Origin: Maribellus sediminis
Lineage (GTDB): Bacteria; Bacteroidota; Bacteroidia; Bacteroidales; Prolixibacteraceae
Assembly (NCBI RefSeq): GCF_011799805.1
Contig: NZ_WXUB01000001.1
Span: 1,612,001 to 1,676,000 of the forward strand
Reading direction: 5' to 3'
DNA length: 64,000 bases
A program made the position numbers and the translations under genes. Positions 52,184-62,000 of this stretch are shown in pieces. Within the stretch, counting starts at the first letter, position 1, and each line of letters opens with the position of its first letter. The notes below the pieces were generated by a model. That model saw only the letters and a list, made by a program, of their open reading frames with translations. It was not told the origin of the DNA and searched no databases.

Positions 52184-53256
52184 TGAATAATACCCTTAAA
52201 TTCCTGGTGTTTCTGTTAGCTTCATTTTGTTTTGTTGCTTGTGCGCACAACAATAGCAAGAAGCAAAATGATGTTCCGGCACCTCTTTTTGTAGATCCAA
52301 ACTATCAGGGATCCTGCGACCCGGAGATCGTTTGGAACGAACACGAACAGCAGTGGTACATTTATTATACAGCCCGTCGTCCGATGCTGGAAAATACCTG
52401 GCTGCAAACACCAATTGGGGTGGCTGTTTCAAAAGACATGATAAACTGGGAATTTAAGGGTTATTGCAAATTTGATGGTGTAGGCGGTGAAAAAAATGCA
52501 GCATCAACATTTTGGGCGCCTGCAATTATTTCGGCCACCGATACTTTGCACATGTTTGTAACCTGGAAACCCGACACCATCCCAACTCAGGGTGCCTGGG
52601 GTGGGCAGGGGTGGATTGTGCATTATAAAACACCTCTTACGAACCCTGTTGATGGCTGGCAAAAGGTAAGTGCCTTGCATGGCGATAACCTGAATACAAT
52701 CGATGCTACCGTTTACCAAAGTAAAAATCAGTATCACGTTTGGTTTAAAGGAAAGGAACAGGGAGCAAAGAAAAATGAGCTCTACCATTTAACCACTTCC
52801 GATTTTACAAACTGGCAAAAAGCCGGCTTTTCAAAAAGCGATGTATTTAATGCCGAAGCAACCGGATCCAATTTCGAGGAGGCTCCTTATATTTTTCAGT
52901 GGAAAGGGAAGTATTGGTTGATTACCGATCCGCACAACGGCTTTTTTGTATACAGTTCTGCCGATGCCGAAAACTGGAAATTTCAGGGTACGATATTAAA
53001 AGAAGGTGGCACACGAAATTTGGATAATTCGATGGCGCGGCATTGCAGCGTTGCAGTAAAAGACGGCCGGGCTTTTATTTTTTATCATGTGGAACCCTGG
53101 CGGCGTTACGATCTCGAAAAACTAAAAGGCGAGGGGAGAAAACGGATTTTCGATCAGCCATTAAAAAACAGGGAAAGTGTGCTGCAAATGGCAGAGCTGG
53201 AAATAGTTAACGGCCAATTGATTTGTAACAGAAATAAAAGAGTAGAATTGGAATAA
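52180..53256 (+). CDS. GH43-like five-bladed propeller glycosidase, lipoprotein
   Basis: A 358-residue lipoprotein (lipobox CFVAC, Cys 21). It is a clan GH-F propeller: general base Asp in QGSCDPEIVWNE, pKa-modulating Asp in NTIDATVYQS, and general acid Glu in NFEEAPYIFQWKG. Blade repeats such as QWYIYYTAR and KYWLITDP are seen. GH43 enzymes release arabinose, xylose or galactose; GH117-type anhydro-galactosidases have a related fold, so the substrate is not certain. It is coupled by a four-base overlap to the preceding sulfatase, suggesting that the sugar it releases was sulfated. Confidence 0.85.
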   Translation: MMNNTLKFLVFLLASFCFVACAHNNSKKQNDVPAPLFVDPNYQGSCDPEIVWNEHEQQWYIYYTARRPMLENTWLQTPIGVAVSKDMINWEFKGYCKFDGVGGEKNAASTFWAPAIISATDTLHMFVTWKPDTIPTQGAWGGQGWIVHYKTPLTNPVDGWQKVSALHGDNLNTIDATVYQSKNQYHVWFKGKEQGAKKNELYHLTTSDFTNWQKAGFSKSDVFNAEATGSNFEEAPYIFQWKGKYWLITDPHNGFFVYSSADAENWKFQGTILKEGGTRNLDNSMARHCSVAVKDGRAFIFYHVEPWRRYDLEKLKGEGRKRIFDQPLKNRESVLQMAELEIVNGQLICNRNKRVELE

Positions 53257-53258
53257 TT

Positions 53259-53538
53259 GAGGTATACTTGTTTTCTCATGGTGCAGCAGCTGTCTGTTAT
53301 GATCTCTGGGATGACAATTATGCGCCAAATATTCTGATGGAAAGTCGCAGGTCAGAAAATTTGAATATCGCCTTATTTGCATTTAATTTGCCAATTCATC
53401 GATCACAAAGAACCTTTTATTAAAACTCTTAAGGAAGTGCACGAATTTTTGGATCGTCACCATAACATTAAGGCGGCTTGCACAGATTTTGGGGGAAGTT
53501 TGAATTTGGTGCCTACTAATTGGAAATTTGAAGAATAG
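53259..53538 (+). pseudogene. Frameshifted remnant of an unrecognised gene
   Basis: Two adjacent frames look coding but are broken. Frame A (53259-53423) contains YLFSHGAAAVCYDLWDDN and ends at TAA. Frame B (53365-53538) contains EVHEFLDRHHNIKAACTDF and ends at TAG with WKFEE. Neither has a proper start or ribosome site. Together they look like the end of one protein after deletion and frameshift. I do not recognise the family. It lies directly before the last sulfatase. Confidence 0.45.
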
Positions 53539-53621
53539 TAGTGCATTAGAATATATAGTTTAATTTAGGATTGCGAATCATAATCGAAACCAAGTTATTC
53601 AGAACCAAAAACTAATCAAAT

Positions 53622-55205
53622 ATGAAACAAATTCTTTCAATAGCAGCAATTCTGGTTGTTAGCATTTTGAGTGGATGTCAGCCAGGTAAAGAAAGAGTGG
53701 AAAAGCGAGCTCCCAATATCCTTTTTGCTATTGCTGATGATGCTTCCTGGAAACATTTTGGTGCTTACGGATGCGACTGGGTGAAAACACCAGCTTTTGA
53801 CCGAATTGCCAAAAATGGAATTCTGTTTACTCGTGCCTACACTCCCAATGCTAAATGTGCGCCATCACGGTCGTGCATATTAACCGGGCGTAACACCTGG
53901 CAAATGGAAGAAGCTTGTAACCATTCACCAAATTTCCCGGCCAAATTTAAAACATATCCTGAGGTGTTAAGCGAAAACGGTTACTTTGTTGGAAGTGTCG
54001 GGAAAGGTTGGGCTCCGGGTAATCCGGGCAAAATAAATGGGAAAAGACGGGAGCTTACCGGTGTCAAATTCGATGAACTTAAAGTACCCCCGGTTACCAC
54101 CGGCATTTCAACAAATGACTATGCTGCAAATTTTGAGGCATTTCTGGCTGCACGTCCTGCTGACAAGCCATTTTGTTTTTGGTACGGTTGTTTCGAGCCA
54201 CACCGGAATTATGAGTTTAAATCAGGAATAAACAAGGGAAATAAGAATATTGACGAAATCGATGAAGTACCTTCATTTTGGCCCGATGTTGACACCGTAA
54301 GGGCAGACATGCTGGATTATGCTTTTGAGATAGAGCATTTTGATGCACATTTAAACCGGATGTTACGAAAGCTGGAGGAAATTGGAGAATTAGAAAATAC
54401 CATCGTTATTGTAACTGCAGACAACGGAATGCCATTTCCGCGCATTAAAGGGCAGGAATACGAGTACTCTAATCATTTGCCACTGGCAATATGTTGGCCC
54501 AATGGTATTAAAAATCCTGGTCGTATTGTCGATGATTTTGTGAATTTTATTGATTTTGTACCTACCTATCTTGAATTGACAGGATTGACAGCAGAGCAAG
54601 TTGGAATGCAGCCAACTACTGGTAATAGCCTTACTGATATTTTTTATTCAAAAAAAGATGGAACTGTAAATCCCGAACGTGATTTTGTTCTGATAGGAAA
54701 AGAACGTCACGATATTGGCCGGCCAAATGATCAGGGCTACCCCATCCGGGGAATAATCCGTGATAATTATTTGTACATCCGCAATTTCAAACCGGAGCGT
54801 TGGCCCGCTGGAAATCCCGAGACCGGATATCTAAATTGTGATGGAAGTCCTACAAAGACATACATTCTCGATACCCGGAGAAAGAAAGGACAACTTGAAT
54901 ATTGGCAGCTCAATTTTGGAAAACGCGTTTCAGAAGAGCTATACAATATTAACACGGATCCGTTTTGTATGAAAAATCTTGCCTTAGATGAAGCTTTTGC
55001 TGAGCTCAAAAACAAAATGGATGAAGAGATGCTGGAAAAATTAAGGATGCAAGGCGATCCCAGGATACTTGGCAACGGCGATGTTTTCGATAATTATGAA
55101 TACTCTGGTGTAGTCAGAAATTACTACAATCGTTATATGCAAGGTGAAGAAGTGCCTGCTAATTGGGTGAACAAGAGTGATTACGATGCTGAACTGGCGG
55201 AATAA
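53622..55205 (+). CDS. S1-family sulfatase (heparan N-sulfatase-like), lipoprotein
   Basis: A 527-residue sulfatase with a lipoprotein signal (ILSGC lipobox, Cys 19). Metal ligands lie in [13 protein letters not shown] and in [14 protein letters not shown]. The formylglycine cysteine is C79 in [12 protein letters not shown]. The NADDASW-type start and the ADNGMPFPR segment place it near heparan-N-sulfatase relatives (S1_8-like). The C-terminal [14 protein letters not shown] is typical. It is separated from the rest of the locus by 365 bases with a broken gene, so may have its own promoter. Last gene of the PUL. Confidence 0.92.
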   Translation: MKQILSIAAILVVSILSGCQPGKERVEKRAPNILFAIADDASWKHFGAYGCDWVKTPAFDRIAKNGILFTRAYTPNAKCAPSRSCILTGRNTWQMEEACNHSPNFPAKFKTYPEVLSENGYFVGSVGKGWAPGNPGKINGKRRELTGVKFDELKVPPVTTGISTNDYAANFEAFLAARPADKPFCFWYGCFEPHRNYEFKSGINKGNKNIDEIDEVPSFWPDVDTVRADMLDYAFEIEHFDAHLNRMLRKLEEIGELENTIVIVTADNGMPFPRIKGQEYEYSNHLPLAICWPNGIKNPGRIVDDFVNFIDFVPTYLELTGLTAEQVGMQPTTGNSLTDIFYSKKDGTVNPERDFVLIGKERHDIGRPNDQGYPIRGIIRDNYLYIRNFKPERWPAGNPETGYLNCDGSPTKTYILDTRRKKGQLEYWQLNFGKRVSEELYNINTDPFCMKNLALDEAFAELKNKMDEEMLEKLRMQGDPRILGNGDVFDNYEYSGVVRNYYNRYMQGEEVPANWVNKSDYDAELAE

Positions 55206-55440
55206 ATTGGTGTTTTATCCAATATCTTTAATCGAAAAGGCTAAAAAAGTGTAGAAAGGAGCAACAATTTATTTAGGTTGAGAGCATTTCTGCGTGATGT
55301 TCAATTAGCTTAATAATGGCAGTACAACCCTAACAGCTTTGTCAAAAATCCGTGTATCCCTGCATTGGTGCTTCCTTTAGGAATGGAACTATTTATTAGT
55401 TATTTATGGTCTTTTTTTGATGACAATTTTGTGCAAATAA
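55206..55440. other. Short AT-rich spacer, nothing recognised
   Basis: About 235 bases between the last sulfatase and the terminator. No coding frame, hairpin or repeat was convincing. Confidence 0.4.
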
Positions 55441-55485
55441 AAAGGGCTCACAACTTAATTCGGTTGTGAACCCTTTCGTTTTTTT
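55441..55485 (+). terminator. Strong terminator at the end of the PUL
   Basis: AAAGGG-TCACAAC (55441-55454) pairs with GTTGTGA-CCCTTT (55463-55476), one mismatch in 14 positions, then CG and seven T. It closes the sulfatase transcript. The arms begin with A and end with T, so some action on the other strand is possible. Confidence 0.88.
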
Positions 55486-55488
55486 CAG

Positions 55489-55528
55489 TAGCGAGAGGCG
55501 GGCTTGAACCGCCGACCCCCTGATTACA
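55489..55528 (-). other. tRNA-Thr-like 3' half, probable integration scar
   Basis: The minus strand shows the 3' part of a tRNA: anticodon-like TGT at 55528-55526, AATCAG of the anticodon stem, GGGGTC as variable-loop region, T-arm GGCGG-TTCAAGC-CCGCC, then TCTCGCT as the acceptor 3' strand and A as discriminator (55489). The 5' half (D arm, acceptor 5' strand, first anticodon strand) is absent; the sequence diverges exactly at the anticodon. This is the pattern left when an integrase crosses over in a tRNA anticodon loop. It is not a functional tRNA. Confidence 0.65.
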
Positions 55529-55691
55529 TGTCATAATATTTAAAGAGCATAGCCCACGCAGTATGAAAGTTGAATATGTTTTCTATTTTATTCAACGATA
55601 CAGCCGAATAAATCCACTTAATTTCTGTGTGTCCAATACTCTTTATACACCAGCTTGATTCAATATTTAATCCGAAATAACTTTTCTATAG
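55529..55691. other. Spacer after the tRNA fragment
   Basis: AT-rich, without coding frame. Lies downstream of the 112-residue gene that reads toward it; nothing else recognised. Confidence 0.4.
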
Positions 55692-56030
55692 TTATGCTTT
55701 TAACATCGAAATCTGTCTGTCAATGAGGCTTTTCCAGTCTTTTGGAAATTGTACTTTAATAGTGTAATAAGAATTCTCATGCCCAAAGAAGATGTCTTTA
55801 CTAAATAATCCGAACCACTTGCGTATGTTTAATGAATGAATCTGAGCAAGATTAAAAGTCTCCAAAATCCTGCCTTCCTCATTCGCAAAGAATAATTTTT
55901 TCTTAGTTAAAATTAATTTTCCCCTTGTTTTGCTTTTGATAGTAACCAGTTTGCAGTCGGTCTCAATCTCAATCACGATCCTTTCGTTGATTAGCTGTTC
56001 TGTGATAACCATTTTATTTAGTTTAGCCAT
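55692..56030 (-). CDS. Small protein with GRAM/PH-like fold
   Basis: A 112-residue soluble protein. The central strands GKLILTKKKLFFANEEG and HSLNIRKWFGLF look like the start of a GRAM or bacterial-PH domain, in which a first strand pair is followed by a conserved aromatic loop; a final helix (WKSLIDRQISML) fits too. No signal peptide. It lies 11 bases after the subtilisin gene in transcription order and may be cotranscribed. Function unknown; the fold call is a pattern judgement. Confidence 0.6.
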   Translation of the reverse strand: MAKLNKMVITEQLINERIVIEIETDCKLVTIKSKTRGKLILTKKKLFFANEEGRILETFNLAQIHSLNIRKWFGLFSKDIFFGHENSYYTIKVQFPKDWKSLIDRQISMLKA

Positions 56031-56041
56031 AGCACTATTTT

Positions 56042-59000
56042 TTACTTGATCACAAATTTGCCGGCTTCAAAACTTTCGTCGTCCTTAATCAGCCTGCATA
56101 TGTACATGCCGGAAACATATCCCCCAAGTTCTAATTCGTGTTGATATTCACCGGAGGTCAAATTCCCCAAATCAACAGACTGCACTTTTATCCCGGTAGC
56201 GTTGTAAATCTCGATCCTGGTATTCGAATCGTTTTCAAGTCGGAAAACAAGGTTCGTGCGTCCATTCGTAACCGGGTTTGGATAGATATTCATCGTTTGC
56301 TCCGAACTGAGTTTTATATCCGGATTATTCCTGTTACCGTAAGGGCTTGCTTTTACTGCATCCGGGTCGTCGAAAACCTGTACATATACATAGCTATATA
56401 CAAAGCCATCTTCTTTGCCATCGTCGGCCGCAAAAATCAGTACGGCAGTTCCCTCCATTATCGGGTAAAGTCCGATGTAAACCGTTCCAAAAGCCATGTC
56501 CACAATTTCCGGATTATAGTTTCCGGCATAGGTCTGTAATTCATCTCCATCCGGATCGGTGAATAATTCGGCCGGGTCGATGGTAAACGGATTTGGATCA
56601 GACAGGTTTAGTTCAATGTTTTCGAAGTCGGTATTAAAAACAGGTGGCCTGTTCTTATTCTCAACTTCCAGTAATACTGTGTCAGCAGAAACGTTCCCGG
56701 CTGCATCGGTAACAAACACCGGGATTTTGTAGAACCCTTCACTTTCGTAATTGGTATTTACAGTCAACTGAGCGGTGTTGTTCGAAGTTTGATTGGATGT
56801 AAGTTCTATACCATCTTCAAACTGCCCGGTTTCAAAAGTCATGGATTCTCCTTCATTATCTTTAAACAGGTAATTCAGAACAGTCTCTTCAGTTTCTGTC
56901 ACTCTTAAAGTATCCTTGTAAATGTTTGGGAAATATTCAAAATCAGGTGCTCCATTTACTCTCAGTTCAATATTGAACTCATCACTCGATCTATTCACAT
57001 CGTTGCTTGTTGCTAAAACTTTTGCGATGTGTTCGCCTGCTCGGGCCAATTTTGCATCAACCATGGCTTTTATTGCCACCGACTCGCCGGAATTTACTTC
57101 GCCACCTAAATTATCCAGCGACAACCAGGCGCCATCTCCGGCAGCTGTAACTGCTCTCATCTTCCAAACCCGGGTATCACTGGGGGGTTCATTTTTAATC
57201 CAGTAGAATGTGTCTTCGGGTCGAATTAATCCCGTAAAATTACGTGGTACTATATCTAGATCGTTGGCTAGCTCAAATCCAAAATAGCGAAAGCTAGGTG
57301 GTTGTACAATGATGATATAGAAATCTTCTCCTTCAGGAATTTGAATACCCTGTTCCAAAGGAATATTAATCCATTGCTGGTCGATAGTACGATCAATAAC
57401 ATATTTTTGTTCGTACAGTTTTTCACCTGCCGTAGGATCTTCTCCTCCAAGGTAAACCATCAGCCTTAGGTATTCGTTAACAGCGGTTAAATATTCGAAT
57501 GCCCTGACATGAGTAAGGAAGAATCCTCCGCTTGGTGCAGTTAAACGAGAGGCAAATGCCAGGTCGCCCATTTCAATCATAGGAGTGAAAACACCGTCAG
57601 CAGGTTCTTTTGTATCCAATGCGACTTCGCGTACAGAAGCCAGTTGGTCGGTATTGAAATTCCCGATTTCATCAACAATAAGCGGAAGTTCTATATCTCC
57701 GCCTTCGGGTATAATCGTTGGCAATAAATCGTACGTTAAAATTCCGGGACCATCATTTTTTATTGAAAATCTATACTCCTGAATGTCATCACTATTGGCG
57801 TTAAATACCTGATCGGTAGCGGTCCATGCAAATACCGGAGAATCGACCGGTTTTGCCAGGATACGGATATTGGTAGTTTCTGAATCACCTGCAAATCGAA
57901 TCATTCCATTTACATCGTTTTGTGTCTTTACCGGAATTTCAAGTTTTAGTACAAATTCATCCCACGGATTGATTGTAATAGGATTTAACAAGGTACCGGA
58001 ACTGTTTTTGATAATCTTGTCGCCATTTGAATCATAAAGCAGCAAATCATCCAAACCTTCACCTTTTATAGATATAATGGTTAACGGATCCGATCCGGGA
58101 TTATTCAGTTTTATGGTCTCGTTTAAAGTAAGGTCCTGTGTGAAAATAACATCTCCCCAGTTTAATGTATCAGGGGCACTTAATTCAGGCTTGCCCGTTA
58201 CATTTACTTGTACCGGAATAGTGTACTTTGACTGAGAATCGCTGTTGCTGTATAAAACCACAGTATCGCGGTAGGTGCCGCTTTTGTATATTCTTTCGGC
58301 TGAAATTTCAAGATCGAAGTTTTTGTTTTCGCCACTTGAAATTTTATTTCGGAGCGGAGGAATAAATGCCAGTGAACTTTTGTCGGAAAGAATGGACCAG
58401 TCCAATATCCACGATCTTGTTGTTTCCACTGTTTCCTCTTCATCGGGGCTTTCCAAACCGTAATTTAACACGCCTTGCCATCCCGATACTTTTTTATAGT
58501 GGAAATAGATGGATCCATCGGCCTGCATTTCCAACTGAAAAGTCAGTTTTCCGGGTGATATTGACGACTCAACTGCCTGAAACTGGTTCCATTGAAGTAT
58601 AACTCTGGAGTCTTCTGTTCTTAGTCGAACTCCATCACCTTCAATCGAAGGAACTATATTTTCTGACCAAAACGGAGCTATAACCCCGGCAAATCCGTCT
58701 CCCTTCTCAAAATCCAAACGATAATCGTCCGACTCGGGTTCCACAACCGCGACATAACCATTTTTTGAAATCCAGATGGTATCGTACATTTTGCCAAAAA
58801 ACGGGAATTCAAAAGGTAAGGGCAGCATGTACTGCTCACCTTGTTCTATTATTAACACCTCTGAGCTATCATTGATGTCTTCCCATTTATAGAATGGCCT
58901 TTCTTCACCGCTCTTGCCCCACCAGTATCCGAATTTCGAATCGACATCTACTGAGTTTGTACTTCCGCCTCTCTTCTGTCCTTCGGCATTTATCCAGGAG

Positions 59001-62000
59001 AACCAGTTGTTTGCAAAAGTAGAATGCAGGTCAATGTTTTTGGGTAAGTTTTCAAGAGACAGGGGAACAGTTTTGTGTTCACCGGCAAGCAGGTCAACTA
59101 CAATATTGTCCGGAACTGAAATAGTATACGAAGGATCCTCGAACGCATTTGCCACTAACACCACTGATTTTTGTGTTCCGTTATCAAAAGTAATGTTCAT
59201 TGTCCCGGTAAGCTCACCTGTTGCAGAGGGAGTAAACGTTAGAGGAATTTGAACTTTAGAATTGGCACCCAATGCATAAGGAAGACTTAATTGGCTTGAA
59301 AATTCAGCTTGGCTGAAGCTAACAGATTTGATCTTAACTTCAGATGTTCCCTGGTTTGTAATTTTTGCAAATGAATTTGAAGCAAATCCAAGCTTAACTG
59401 GATTGAACAGTGCGCTGTCAATTGATAAAATCTCAGGTGTTCCGGTTACTTTAATTATCAAGGGATAGTATTCATATCCGTTTACAGTATTTGTTTTAAC
59501 CACGAACGGATTGTTGTAAACACCTTCATACGCATTAACCATTTCAGGATTGATGGTTAATTCGATATTTTTTGAAGTTTCGGTGTTTACTATTCCGTCT
59601 CTTGAATTGGCTGATACAATCATATTAATCCCGGCATCGGGTTCAAACCGGATTACCTGGCCGCTGTATAATTTGTTGGTTGAACCAAAATCCTTAAACA
59701 ATAAAAGTTGCTCACGTGTGAGGCCCTGAATAGCAACAGTATAATCCATTTCCTCAGTAATAGCCTCCAGGTTTTTGTAGCGGAATTCAATAGCTCCATT
59801 GCGGAACAAAACTATCTGGTAGTCGATAATCCCAGCAGAAACAGAACCCGATTGACCGGGATCTATGATGTCTGCTGATACCGTAAATACACTATGATCG
59901 CCAAAAGAATACTGCTGTAATTCGCGTATTTTTAAGTAGTGATCCTTTATCCGTATTGGAATGAAAAGCCCTTTTGAAAAACCATAAACGTCGGCTTCGG
60001 GATCGTTTCCTAAAAGTCCATCGTAATAAAGAAACAGTTGGCCACGCAGATTGGCATAAATTATCTCAGGCATTTCGTTAAAAAATGGAAATTTCATTGC
60101 CAGATCCATTGTGGCTTCCTTTATATCCGTGTTTCCGTATTTATTCGAATAGGCTGAAATATCTTCCCATTGATTATCCTCCGGCCCTCCTACATCCTGC
60201 GAGGTGAGTATTTCGTAATGAAAGGTGTATGGTAAGATCCCGTTTGTACTGTTTATAATCGAATAATGAGATAAATCGTATTCAAGTGCTGTAGAAGAAC
60301 TATTGTTTTTTAGTTGAACATCTACCTTCCTGATTTCGTTATAAGCAAGTTCTATAGTATCAATCGCTGTTGAAATTTCCAGCTCAGGAGACTCAGTTAC
60401 CGTAAATTCTGTAGGTAATTCAATGGTTCCGATATTGGTTTCCAGTATTAGCCTGGTTTGAATCAAGCCGGTATTATCGGGAGTGTATTTAAATGGTATA
60501 AAGCTTTTAAATGAGGGGCCAATAACCACACTGTCTGTAAAATTCTTTTCCACTCCGTCAACAACCGCAGATATATTGTAAATTTCAAGGTCGGCCAATC
60601 CTTTATTGGTGATTTCAAATTCCAGTTTATTTTCGCTTTGATTGTAGGCTTTGAAAGCATAAACTTCCTTGTTTTCAACTTCTGGTTGCTGTCCGCTAAC
60701 ATCTACTTTAACCTCGATGTTTACAACCGGTTTATGAATATCATTGGTAAGAATACCCAGTGAAGCAAGGTGCTTCCCATTGGTAAGGTTTGTTGCATCG
60801 ATAACCACTTCCTGTGTTGTGGTTTGTTTGCTGGCAATTTCGCCGTTGTTCGGATTCATAAATACATACGAACCGTCGTCTCCTGTGCTCAAGGCAGCGA
60901 GCATTGGCACTACCATTCTGGAAAATGCGAAATAAGCGTTTTGAAAAGTTAGCCCATTGTTTTTCGACATTAAAAAGTAATTAAAGAAGTCGGGATTTCC
61001 ACCAAACTGAACAGCCAGAGGATAAGCCATTTCTTTTGGGAAATGCAGTACTACCCAAAGAATTTCATTGTCTTCAAATTTTTGCGGGCGATAAATAGGC
61101 ATTAGAAAATATTTCAACACATTGGTTGTATCCGGATAATATTCCTGTAAATAAACAGTCTCCGCTTCTTCCACACGTTTCGACCCTTTTTTTAGCTCTA
61201 TTATAATGGGTTTGTCTTTAATGGTGGGGAATAGAGCAACCGCCAGATGGGTCATATTAAATTTATAATCATAAGGGATATCGAAACGGGTAGCAAATAT
61301 CAGGCCTGCGTTTGTGTTTCCCGAACCCATAAGGTTATCCGGATAACCTGAAGCAGTCTCATAAGATAGTCCATATTTAAACTGTGTATCATCGTTTCGC
61401 CAGTGTTCAAGTTCGGCAGGAACAGAAGTGGCAGATTTTAAGGACTGATAAGGCAGGGCGTAAGATCTTGAACTGGAAAAATCACTTTCGTTAGCGGCAG
61501 CTTCTGCTTTTTTCTCGTCAATTTGAGTTTGAAGTTCTTCTGCAGTTTCCTGGTAATAGGTTTCGTTTTCAATAGAAGTGTTCCAGTAAATAATACCATC
61601 GCCAATATTTGAAAAATTGATGGGTACCTTTTTTATTGTCTCGCTATTTACATCGATGCTAACATCCACTAAACGTGTGGACTCCATAAAGTGCGGTAAA
61701 TCGGATGTTTTAACATGAAGGATATTGGAAATATCGGATAAATTATCGAACTGATCAGCCGATTTTACAGCAAACCAATAATTGCTTTGCTTTTGAAAGC
61801 CGGTAATATTAATATTGAAAGTATCGCCGGCACTCAACTCATTTTCTAATACAAAATAGCCAAATTCGTCAAAATTCTTTTCCGTAATTTCAGAAGAGCC
61901 AATTGCCAGGTAATAATAACGCGGTTCGCCGTTATCCTCATCTGCCGGAACGGTCCATTCCAGTCTTATTTCACTATGAAATATTTCGGAAGCATGTAAA

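Noticed and set aside
55489-55565. Complete tRNA-Thr gene on the minus strand
   Set aside because: Only the 3' half is present. No D arm or matching 5' acceptor strand follows beyond the anticodon.
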